Shown: positions 38,070-48,666 of the stretch, in pieces
Layout of the letters: every line of letters begins with the position of its first letter
How positions within the stretch are numbered: position 1 is the stretch's first letter
Assembly: GCA_050084515.1 (NCBI GenBank)
Contig: CM114271.1
Location: forward strand, 25,606,001-25,670,000
Length of the DNA stretch: 64,000 nt
Origin: Blasia pusilla
Lineage: Eukaryota; Marchantiophyta; Marchantiopsida; Blasiales
Reading direction: 5' to 3'
Notes under the pieces: model-generated
Told to the model about the DNA's origin: nothing
Databases searched by the model: none
The model's input: only the letters and a program-made list of their open reading frames with translations
Position numbers and translations under genes: made by a program

Positions 38070-38683
38070 TTCACATATGAGTTATAGAACAGGGGGAGCC
38101 TCCACTATTATATGATCATATGGGTAGACAATGCTGATGTTGATAATATGAGATTTTTTGTTATATTTCGTATAATCCACTTGAACCATTTCGTTCTTTA
38201 GTACCAAGTACAAAAATTAACACATAACTATTCTCTCAGATTATGTGGTTACTAAACAACTACATAAATACAAAGATAGTATTTGCATTGTGAGGAAAAG
38301 ACACAATAAACCATTATGTAGATTAGGCTTTCCTGTTAGTCCTAATTTGCAAACAACACCCTTTGTTGATCCCCAAATCATGAGATGGACATGAGATGGA
38401 CTTACCAACACTCCAACACCGCAATGTAATACCTTACCATCCATTGATACTTCTTTTATGGGAAGCTTACATGAACATTCATAGGGTTACAAGTATTGAC
38501 TGGTCATTCTACCTCCTCAAGTATGCTTTGAAATCAGAGCCCACTGGTTCTCTTGACAAAGACATTGAGAGAGCGCGTTGTTTAGGTTTTGAATCCTTAG
38601 ATGAGATCAAATTGAAACTTATATCAGGAGTAGTATTGAATCTCTCTGTCTCTTCAACCGAAGTTGCACGTACATCTATGTAG
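38070..38683 (+). pseudogene. Helitron Rep, HUH and tyrosine catalytic regions (broken)
   Basis: At 38067-38130 the frame reads FTYEL, stop, NRGSLHYYMIIWVDN. Active Helitrons have H-x-H at this point in the Rep metal site; here the second His position is Tyr and a stop lies just before it. After a frame change, 38396-38683 contains NVIPYHPLILLLWEA and FYLLKYALKS. The YLLKY spacing is the YxxxY tyrosine pair that cuts and joins DNA in Rep. The nuclease is therefore inactive by at least two lesions. Confidence 0.75.
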
Positions 38684-39307
38684 ATCCCAATAATATACAG
38701 ATCTCAAGTTGTTCACTACATTGAGAGTAATCCACCAAGTAGAAGAAATTTGTTGTATAAAAATGTTTTAGTTCCATGCATACATCCAACAATTCTTTAC
38801 TCAAATAGGCCTTCTGCACTTGAAGAACTTACATTCATATAGTACTGGTCAAAATATGAAAATTTCAAATTATATCCTATAAAATTGAATAATGTAGTTG
38901 GAATAGACAATCTGGGTAATATAGTCCGTAAGACAACAAGAATTGTAAGATTCATAGAATTCCACCCTTTGTATCAATGGAATGAATTCTCTTACATGAC
39001 ATTAATAGCTCGTATTCCATTTTGTTGTGAGTCCACATTGATGTCATCCAATATGTCATTGTGGATGTACATTTGTGAGTGTGTCTATAGAAATATACTT
39101 ACAAGTCTAGATGATGTCCATGATCTTATTAAAAATAATGCATTTTATAACCTGTGGAGTAGTGCTCACATGGTAGAAATACTTGCTAAGACTCTCAATG
39201 TTCTCAAGCCTTAATTTGAATTGGACATCAACCAAATGTTAACTCTATCCTCAGACCAGCCCACAACGCCTACAGTTCCAAAGGACGTTCCATGTGAAAC
39301 TTAGACA

Positions 39308-40210
39308 TTGCTGTTCTTAATGAAGAACATTAGTTGTTATTCACAAAATTATCAACACAACAATCAGGACCTGTTATTCTCAAAGGGCCATCAGGGTCTG
39401 GAAAAAGATTTTTCATATTCTTCATGTATTCTTAGTGGAAATCTGCACATATCCACATATCAACTAACAACTCCAGTTAGGCAATTGAAAGATAGAGAAG
39501 ACTTAGAGTTTCTCAACCGCATACGGACTTCTCCACCATCTCAAGAAGAGATAATAGCTTCTTTAGGAAAGTGTTTTGTTTATGAAAATGAAGCTACAGA
39601 CTATATACAATCTGATACAAAAATTATTTGTACACACAATGAGGATGTTGATATGTTCAATCTTGTATCTTTGAAACGTCTATTTGGTGATGCATGTATT
39701 ATTCAAGTTCTTGTAAAATTAGACGCATCTAATGAATTCGCATTTGCTAGCTGGCTAGGAGACACTACTTTCCACCAATTACCTTTTGTTTCCCTTCATT
39801 GTTAAGTTATGCTTACATTAAATATAGACCTCACGTTACAAGCAACAAACGGATCTTAGGGAATAGTATCTATGTTACTATACAAGGATGATAAACTAGT
39901 AAGTATTGTTGTTAGAATTTTGTCTAGTGACAAGCTTGTTACCATCTCAAGAACAAAGTTTGCAACTCTCAGGTATGGCCCTAACAAAAAATACATCAAA
40001 AAAACATTTTCGCTTGTTCTTGGCTATGCTATAACAGGGCATAAAAGTCAAGGTTCTACTATTCCTGGTCGTTGTCTTCTAGTCATTGGATCAGTTTTTG
40101 CACTAGGACTTGCTTATGTTATGGTATCTCATATCAAGTCAAGGGATAATTTAAGAATTTTTGGTACTTTAGAGCCATCTAATTTCAAAGTAATCACAGT
40201 TCTAAAGTAA
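39308..40210 (+). pseudogene. Helitron Pif1-like helicase (broken)
   Basis: A degenerate Walker A (GPSGSGK) lies at about 39386-39408 in one frame. The C-terminal RecA-like part at 39872-40210 reads GYAITGHKSQGSTIPGR and then VMVSHIKSRDNLRIF, the late motifs of Pif1-family helicases. Stops separate the parts, for instance near 39805, and the middle motifs are partly lost. Confidence 0.8.
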
Positions 40211-40516
40211 TATTTTCTATTCAGATTTTGTGTGTTCATTGGATTAGAACATCACAACGTCACGAAATAACTCATCTAGAGGATGAGGATCCAGGCAGTC
40301 AAGCCAAGCTCCGTACGTAACGAACACATCTCAAGTTGGGTAGGGCCTTCCCCTCTATGAGTATGAGACTAATCCCAACATAATGGTGCCAGATACACCA
40401 TTATCTCTACACATCGTTAGCGTTGAGGTTCACTCCCAACATGTAATATACATCAACTGACCGGTTTATTGTTTAAGAGTGCTTCTTTTCAACAATCTAA
40501 CATAGTATTGTAGGTT

Positions 40517-41231
40517 ATGAGTTCTTACCTAGACTTTGTGAGCATGATTTTGGACGATATCAACTCGCAAAAGCATGATGTTTGTCCAAGATATACAACT
40601 CCCATTGAAAACCAAATGAAGTACTTAGACAATCAAGGTTATCAACCAACATTTTGGGAACATGGAGTCATAGGACGACCAATCCAAGTCTTGATTAGTC
40701 AAGGCCAACTTTGGGACTCTAAGTTCAGGCGCATCAATAAGGATGGACTTGCAACAGGTAGACTAAAAGCTATATTTTATATCAGGTTATTCTTGAGTGT
40801 TAGATTTAAAATTCTCAAAGTATTAAAATTAGTCTTATTGGAATGGATCTCAGGAATCCAAAAGGAAGCACTAAGATACATAAATGTGGATTTCAAAGAA
40901 ACTACATTAATACTCAAGGATGGGGCAGAATCCACATTTGTATAGTGTTGTCTTAGGTGGTATTAGATTGGATTAATTATGCACACTAAAGCATGAGATG
41001 CACCTCCCCTTAAGTATGTTGATTGATCTGAACTCAGCCAAGGCAACTCATCTTTTGGAACGTATGAAGGAAACTAAGGAAGCTGGTCAACTTCATGAAT
41101 TTGAGCCATTGCCTATCAATCTTGATGATCCACATAGCTTGCCAGTTCTACCAGATCTTCAAGACATTATAGTTTCATCATCACAACCAAGGGATACTCG
41201 AGCTAGAGTGTCTGTTGCAGCCATTATTTAG
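40517..41231 (+). pseudogene. Open frames downstream of the Helitron helicase, unidentified
   Basis: 142 open codons (40517-40945) and 77 open codons (40998-41231) follow the helicase on the same strand. Plant Helitrons often carry an RPA-like or other extra ORF here, but I see no OB-fold or zinc motif that would identify these. Position alone suggests that they belong to the element. Confidence 0.4.
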
Positions 41232-41235
41232 GCTA

Positions 41236-43270
41236 ATCCAATAATTCTTGATTGACCTTCCAAATATCAAATCTACTCCAGGCCCATCGTGAGATCCTAG
41301 TGGAGGAGTCACATCACCAGAAAAGGGTAAATGTGCTTAAACATTGCATAAGTTCATTTCAACTTTTTATATTTCATGCTCATAGATAGTTCAACTCTAC
41401 ATTTACTCTCAATTTCTGCTTCTTCACTACCTTTCATACCACACCTACTAAATTTATTCCACGTATCTCGTCATGACTGTGATGTAATATGTTCTTCATG
41501 CAGGAAAATGATGTTACACTAAGCTAATACCTATGATCAACATACCTACATATGCTATCAATTTTCACTGTTGTATTATTCATAGAATATTGCCATTTTG
41601 TACCAATCTGCATTTACGCTGAAATTTTCTAGAACACCAGACTCTTATATAACTACCTTCAATTGTTAATTTCCAAATATCACAATTTTTTGTTCAACTT
41701 CAGTTTTGCACTTTCAATCTGACTTGTTCATGATCCATATGATAATTTTGCAATGTTTTATGTGTACATATAATCTCAATTTCAATAGGCAAGTTGGGTA
41801 CTTGTAGTTTATATCACTATAAGAGTGCTCTTTATTCTCTAAGTTATATTTACACATGGGATGTGCAATTCATATTTAGTATGCACATGTTCCTTGTTTT
41901 ATACTCAACATTACTTATTTAGCTTGGGTATAATTCACTACTGAATTTAGTACTACATATTTTAGTTTATATTTATCTTGTTTAATGTACAATGTTCTTT
42001 GTTTTACATTGAATCTATATGCTACATCCTAATTTTAATCTTCTAGTCTCGGCACATCATACTCATGTGGTCAATTTTGCCTATTTCACATATTTTAGTT
42101 AAAAAATTTATATTGGTAAGATGCCTTAAGTTCATAGCTTTCTTTTTCTGATAGTGATCTTATTATAGTCCGATTAGCTCAGTTTTCAAGAGAGATTTCA
42201 ATTCTTCAGAGTGTGTTAGAGTATGCATGTGAAGACAGTGAGAAAAAATTGCGCAAACTTCAAGAGGCAGAGCATAACTTAAAGGCAACTAGGGATGAGT
42301 TTAAAGAGTTTTCCAAGGAAGTTGCTCCTTTGGTTGCTGATGACCCTAAACTTAGACTTCAACTCCTTCTAATCCAGTCGATGTTGAGGAATTAATTTCT
42401 CACTTTAGTTCAATGTTTATCCAGGACTTGACGAAGTACATTAGACTTCTTCACTTCCATACCAGATTCTGGTACAGATCTAGATTAAAAAATTTCTCAT
42501 TGCAGCATTGTTGTTAAATCTATTTCATGATGCTTTCAAATCTTATGAAAAAGTACTTTGCAGCCAAATTTTGTCTTAATCTTTATTAATGTACAGATTT
42601 TTGTTAGTATGTTGTAACACTAGCACATTATTACTTCTACTCACAACCGTATGATGTTTCAATGTGGGTGTAAACAAGTCTTGCATCTACTAAGTCTTCT
42701 TTTGGTAGACCTGTACCATCTAAATGAGCTAACAATCTGTACGATAAAATCTGCTCATATTACATTTAGATAGCTGACTCTCTTTCTGCAGTCGTCATAA
42801 AAGTTTTACTGAGTATCTAATCTACTTCACATTGATGCAATGAAGTAGATTAGATGAAAATTTCCAGTTCATGAAAATTAATTACATTCTCCATTTTTGG
42901 CATGCTATATTTAAAATGTCGATTCAAGCAACGCGTTCCCACATCCATAATGTCTCCAAGCCATTTTGCATCAATGAACCACATTCACACACTCATTACA
43001 TTCTTGATTTTGTGTGCTCCAATGCATTCTCACATCTCTTCCAAAGTATTGCATATTTCCTTTAATATCACTATTACATTTGGCCATATTACAAGTATTT
43101 TCCAACAACCATATGAAACAACATTTATTTGTACTTAAATACCACCATTTAAATATAAGTCACAAACAAAACTTAAGTATATCTAACTACCACCATACCT
43201 AACCTAAATTTCTACTTCAGTCCACGTATCTAATCACATATTTAGTCATACTACGGTGGCCGCATACTAG
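41236..43270. other. Very AT-rich stretch, one short coiled-coil frame
   Basis: Strongly AT-rich DNA with one 60-codon + strand frame (42213-42395) of charged, heptad-like composition (SEKKLRKLQEAEHNLKATRD), a likely coiled coil of unknown origin. Otherwise nothing is recognisable. The composition changes abruptly to GC-rich at about 43260. Confidence 0.4.
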
Positions 43271-46200
43271 TTTGCCGGATACTAGTCAGCGGGTAACGAG
43301 AGGGCGGGGTACGTGAAGGGAGCGGAGGGGATCGGGACGGGGTTTTGAACTAACCAAAGGGGGAGGGATTCGAAGGGGAGAGAGGTCCCAGGGCAAGCAT
43401 TTAGAAGTACGTCATGACTCCCTACCTATTTTCGTTGGACGACGACGACGGAGGCGCTCTACGGGATGGCGGTCGGGATGGTGAAGGGGGGACCGATTTT
43501 TCTGGTGGGATGGAGGATGGAGGGGGGTCGTGTGTTATATCAAAACAGAGATATCGACTTCCTCCACGTTTTGATCTGTAGCATCAATCTTATAGTGAAG
43601 TATTTTTCATTTTATTGTGTTTTGTAGATTTTTTTTTTTAGGGTTTCTCATATTGGTATTAGGGGCCTCTTTGTTGTCTCGTTTCGTTGTCATGCCTTGA
43701 ATGTTTCCAAGACAACTTATGTTGTTATTCCACACCACCATTTTTTTCTCTGTGTCCTTATCATGTAGTCATACATGTTTCTCGCTCACGTTTGACTTAT
43801 GTTTTTCTCCCTTATCGCACTCTATTTCCCATCTATTCTCTTTCCAGCTGATTAGAGAGGTTGTGGCCCGATGATTGATAGATTTGGATGGGTGGTTCCT
43901 CCAATCGATCATGGATGCTCACCGGTGCTTCATGCATCATCACCCCCTCCCGAGGCATGGGAGTGGTTGAGGTCCCACCTTGGCAGCATCACAGGTCTCT
44001 TTGAGGCCCGTTTTCCCTGCCCGAGGTTGTTTCATAGGATCCCCCATGCTATTCGGGACGAGCTTCGCCATTCTTTCCTCCTGCCCTTATCTAGGATCGT
44101 GCTTGATCCTATGGATGAGCTCTCGTGGTATCTACTACTTCTCCTTCCACGATGGTGTCTTCGCTATACCCGAGGAAGGAAGGCCGGCCATAGAGAGGTT
44201 GTGGCCCGATTGCGGCGCTTACGAGGAGGTGATTGGGAGTCTCTACAGAGCGAGTTCGTGGCATATGCCAGAGGTAGCACTCCACGTGGTTGTGGCTGCC
44301 AGATTGGGACGATGTAGGACACTTAGGAGAGCCGGGGAGTACTCGCGAGCAGCTCGTGCGCTCCGCCCTATGGATATGGCTCCTCCTTCCAGTGTTACCA
44401 TCGACGCCCTCCGGAGGCTACACCCTCGTCCAACGGTTGACATCCCAGCATTTGTATGTAACTTCCATCCTGACACGACCTTATGCCTAGATCCGTCCCT
44501 CTTTGCACGGGCACTCGGGCATTTCCCTAGGATAGCAGCTGGAGGGTTGTCCGGTATGATGTACGAACACCTTCGTGATTGCTTTCCCCCCGAGGACTCT
44601 GCTAGCGGCTTTTCCGAGTTGCTTCAGGTTGCCTCTCACCTAGCTCAGGGGAGAGTGCCAACAGCAGTAGCCCAGGTTTTGGGGGCGGGGCGACTTTTGG
44701 CGTTATCGAAGGAGGGTGAAGGGATCCATCCGATTGCCATAGGGGAGGTGCTCTTGCGGATGGTGAGTCTCACTATCGCTTTGCAGTTCCGTGAGGCTTT
44801 CCAGTCACATCTGAGTCCGTACCAGTTTGGAGTTGCCACGCCAGCCGGTTGTGAGGCTGTAGCCTTAGGTTTGAGGGCTTGTTTAGACATACATCCCGAG
44901 TGGGTGGTTCTCCAAGTTGATGTGGAGAACGCCTTTAAGTCAGTGTCTCGAGCAGCTATCTTCACGGAGTTGAGAGACACAGAGGGTCCCATAACGAGTC
45001 TGATTCCCTTCGTGCATGCTTTTTATGGGGCTCCCTCGGCACTCTATTTTCACCACGGTAGGTTCGAGGAGGAGATCACGGTCTTAGAGTCTGCTACCGG
45101 GACGCATCAGGGTGATCCCTTGGGGGTGCATTGTTTGTCTTGGCTCATTATCGAGCGGTTCTTTCTACGGTGGAGGCTTTCCCGGGTTGCATTTTCCCTT
45201 CGTTGGCAGATGATACTCATATTGTTGGCCCTAGAGACTTGGTTGTTCCTGCATTTCAACACTTCTCAACACAGTTGGCACATGTTGGCCTTGCGATGAA
45301 GGTGGGAAAGTGCAAGGCTTGGTCTTCATTAGGCTTGTCAACGGATATTCATTTACCCGATGGTTTTTTGACACCTGCTGGAGGGCTTCGTGTTTTGGGA
45401 GTTCCACTCGGGAGCGAGGACTTTGAATCGAGTTTTGTGGCGGCGGCTCTTACCGAGGATCTTCTCCACGTCGACGATCCCACGAGGATTGGTGACCCTC
45501 AAGTAGCTTATGGAATCCTCTCGTCATGTTTTGCCCGTAGACCTGGTTATCTGTGTAGAACTGTGTGGGCGACTAGCCATATTTCTTCCTTGTATAGATC
45601 CTTTGATAGAAAGATTATGCAGGTGTTTGGGGATCTTCTAGGACCCGGCTCATTAGAGTGCCCCGCGGGGGAGCTAGCTCATAGACAGGCTTCTTGGCCG
45701 ATTTCCTTTGGTGGAGTAGGTCTCATAGCGACTAAGTTAGTGGCGTCTTTAGCCTTTTTAGGGAGTTGGGCCACTATAGCACCCCTCTTTTGCTCCCGAT
45801 TTTTGGTTAGGGATAGACCGCTACTTTTACAGTACGTTTCCCAAGTTGAGGATGGTCTTTTCCCACTTCAGTCTTCACTTACAGCTTGTAGAGACTCCCT
45901 TGTTGTTGAGGCTAGAGCAGTTCTTCCCACTTTCTCTTCCCTAGTTTCCTCCGGACAGTCGGGGCTCCAATCTTCTTTGATGGAAGCCCACTTTGATGCA
46001 TTTTTAGAGCTACTATGTCGGACGGGAATATCCCCATGGAGGTTCAGGCCCGTATTCGCTCTTGCTCCGAAAAGGGGGCAGGCTCATGGGTGGGGGCTCG
46101 TCCCCTCATCTCGGCTTTCCGCATCGCACCACTTCCCTACACTACAGCGATGAGGTTCCGACTAGGCCTGCCCCAACCAACAATGGTTGGTTCGACACAT

Positions 46201-46985
46201 TGCGAGTGTCGCCGGAGTCTGGATCCACTTGGTGTGCATTTGGCACGGTGTCCAGTTGGGGGTGAGAGGATAGCCACTCACGATGCAGTGTAGGATATTA
46301 TGTTCTCTATTGCTCGGGAGAGTGGATTCCATGTACAGAGAGAGAGGCACTACTCCATGCGGGATTCCCTTATCCGTGCTGATCTCTACATGACGAGGGA
46401 GGCTGAGGTGGTGGTAGCGGATGTTGTAGTGACGGATCCTACGCGGGAGGCGGTGCGAGCCCAAGTGGTAGCACAAGGGAGATTGCTACAAGGAGCGGCG
46501 GCGGCGGCGGTCAAGAAGACCCACATTTACAGTCGATTTCATGACGGACATCGATTTATCCCCCTAGCCATTGAGATGTACGGGGCGATGGGAGAGAGGT
46601 TTGACTCGTTCCTTACGGATTGCGCCCATCATCTCCAGTCGAGAAATGGGTTGTCCTTAGCCACTGCGATACTTTATTGTAGGCAACGGGTCTCCATAGC
46701 TTTGCAGCGCGCCCAGGCAAATGGGCTTCTGCGACAGGATCAGGCGGTTGGAGACGCCAATGCTAGAGGCCCACTTAGTAGTAGTCATAGTTCTGTAGGT
46801 ATTATTGATATTGTTTCCGCTGTTGGTGATCGTTAGGTGGAAGGCCCCCTTCTTTATGCTTGGGGCCGATTCTGGCCTCTTGAGGTCTTCCTTTTTGGCT
46901 CTCTTTGCCCCCTCATTTGTATCGTGATGGGTTCCCATCCTTTTTTTATACATATTTTATATTTCTCTAGTTTGCCTCTCCATCA
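43271..46985 (+). mobile_element. Reverse-transcriptase element, probable non-LTR, with R2-like C-terminus
   Basis: A GC-rich block with sharp edges against AT-rich DNA. It carries a plus-strand coding relic from 43871 to 46836: N-terminal region, reverse transcriptase, a Cys/His zinc motif and a possible restriction-like endonuclease. No LTRs, integrase or RNase H were found. The stretch 43271-43870 is probably 5' leader and 46837-46985 a 3' tail. No clear poly(A) tail or target duplication was found, so the outer limits are estimates. Confidence 0.7.
43871..46839 (+). pseudogene. Reverse transcriptase with zinc motif and putative restriction-like endonuclease (frameshifted)
   Basis: The reading frame changes at about 44.2-44.3, 45.15-45.2 and 46.05 kb, and an in-frame TAG lies at 46290-46292, so it is a decayed ORF of nearly 1,000 codons. 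RT motifs in order: HPIAIGEVLLRM, then motif A LQVDVENAFKSVSR with the catalytic Asp, motif B THQGDPLG and motif C SLADDTHIVGP (the ADD box). SFGGVGL and a Cys/His motif follow, CECRRSLDPLGVHLARC at about 46201-46251. Downstream, about 46375-46440, RADLYMTREAEVVVADVV resembles the core of the PD-(D/E)XK endonuclease that follows the zinc motif in R2-like elements. The RT assignment is firm. The endonuclease is inference from order and one motif. Confidence 0.8.
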
Positions 46986-48666
46986 AATAAGTTTCTAAAA
47001 ACCCATTGGGTATATATATGTGGACTATTTTTTATGGTGGCGCCTGATGCGGTGCAGCTGACTTTCCGAGACGAAAGAGTGTGAACTACAGCCACCTTCC
47101 GTCGTCAGCTGCGCGGCCTTCGGAGAAAACGAGAGGGAGACGGAGAAGGAGAGGGAGAGGGAGAGGGAGATTAGACGGGAGAATTATGGGATGGGAAGAT
47201 GATAAAGTGGTAATGCATGGGAAGTGAAGGACCGGGAGCAGCTGTCAAAGGAATGGGATTCTGATCAATGGAAGAATAAATTGGTGAGAATTTCAATTGA
47301 TCCCGGAGTGGTGTAAAAATTTGCGTCTGTCCGGTTAATTCATGGGGAAGAATTCGATTCAAAAATGTTCCCTGTCCTTGTGCATCTACTGTGCAGGAGT
47401 CTCGAGGTCACACACTTCGATCCTCATTTCCGATCCGCGTCTCTCTCCTTCAGTTCTTGCAGACCATGCTTTGCTCCTTCATGTCCGCTCTGTCCGTCTC
47501 CGGGCCATGTAGGAAATCGTTCCCTCGCCGACTTCGCTACTATTGCATAGATTTTGTGCGGTTCTCTTCCAACTAGTCTCAACAAATTGAATGAAGAGAG
47601 AAGCCTATTCCGCTTCGCTCGCCGCTACTAACGGAGTCTCGGTTGATTTCCTTTTCTTTAGCTACTTAATGTTGATTGAGAGAGGAGAAGTGGAGTCCAA
47701 TGCTTGGGCGGTCTCCTGTTTTAGACCGTATGGTGCACCGTGAGGCTCATTCCTTATCGTACAGTTGCTTCCGGATGGAACTCGGGCATGTGGATTAGGA
47801 CTGCTCCGAGCAACAACGGAGGCACTCTTCAACTGGAGTTTCCAGAGTGTTCTGCTGCTGATAATTCCTTCGGCAACATTGCGCATTGCATGACAATTAG
47901 GACGCGGATCGCCTCTTTTTGCCCGAGTTGATGATCTTGTATTGCCAGGGGATGTAATTGTCAAGTTCGAACTCTTTGGAGATGAGCCACCCGCACTCTC
48001 GGTACTGAGAAGGCTGTGAGGAGCTCAGTGGGACAATAGTGAGGTTGATGTATTGCAGCTCAATGCGTCCGAATTTAATTTGACTCTGTCCTTTCGACGT
48101 CTTTTTTTGGGGGTCCGTGCTCGAGTTGGAGAGAGAATCGGCTACAGTGAGTGCAGGCCTTGCGACAGCTCGTGCGCTCAATGCAATACGTTTCTTAGGC
48201 TCGGATTCAGTCCCAAGCTGAGTCCAGCTGCCGGAATTTTACGTTTCTAAACCCAGAGTGTAACTTGGGGGGTTCTTGACGTTAGAAATCCTCCATCCGC
48301 TGTCCAGAGTCGTTGTATTGAGGAGGAGGGGAGGAGGAGGAGGAGGAGGAGGAGAAGAAACCCATCTCACCTTCTCAAATTAACAGCGTATAGCAGAAGT
48401 GCGAGGGTCTCAGAGTCCTCGTAAGAAGTAGTGGGGTTTAGGCATCCTTAGACAGATCCTCCAGACAAGCTTGACACGATTTTTTTCCCTCCGCTAGTCA
48501 AACGCTCATATTCTGTTTGCAGGGGTCTGGTTTGTTTGAGTGATTGTTGCGAATTAGAGCATCTCTCATAATTCTCTCTCTGGATCTGCTATTGCAGATT
48601 GGAAAACGTTGAGTTAGGGAAGACCGAAGCTGGACCGTAAAGAGGTGTGGAAGTGAACTACCGGTG
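46986..48666 (+). promoter_or_regulatory. Upstream region and probable 5' leader of the ITPK4 gene
   Basis: Contains a purine-rich block of GGGAGA-type repeats at about 47129-47170 and a (GGA)n tract at about 48321-48357. Several short open frames (47365-47550, 47740-47931) have no recognisable domain. A leader with unplaced introns is possible. No TATA box was assigned. Confidence 0.4.
48321..48357. repeat. (GGA)n microsatellite upstream of ITPK4
   Basis: About 37 bp of GGA/GAG trinucleotides, 310 bp upstream of the start codon, in the probable promoter or 5' leader. Confidence 0.85.

Larger units (their letters stand above)
36600..41235 (+). mobile_element. Degenerate Helitron (rolling-circle transposon)
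   Basis: Along the + strand the order is: a Cys/His-rich N-terminal segment (36618-36980), the helitron-like N domain (37365-37901), a HUH nuclease relic (about 38070-38150), the Rep tyrosine region (38396-38683) and a Pif1-type helicase in pieces (39308-40210). Two further open frames follow (40517-41231). This is the RepHel order of plant Helitrons. Several stops and frame changes show it cannot make an intact protein. I could not find certain TC or CTRR ends or the terminal hairpin, so the limits are approximate. Confidence 0.82.

Noticed and set aside
47662-47964. Minus-strand 100-codon ORF upstream of ITPK4
   Set aside because: It is Ser/Arg/Pro-rich without a domain and lies in the probable promoter or leader of a plus-strand gene.
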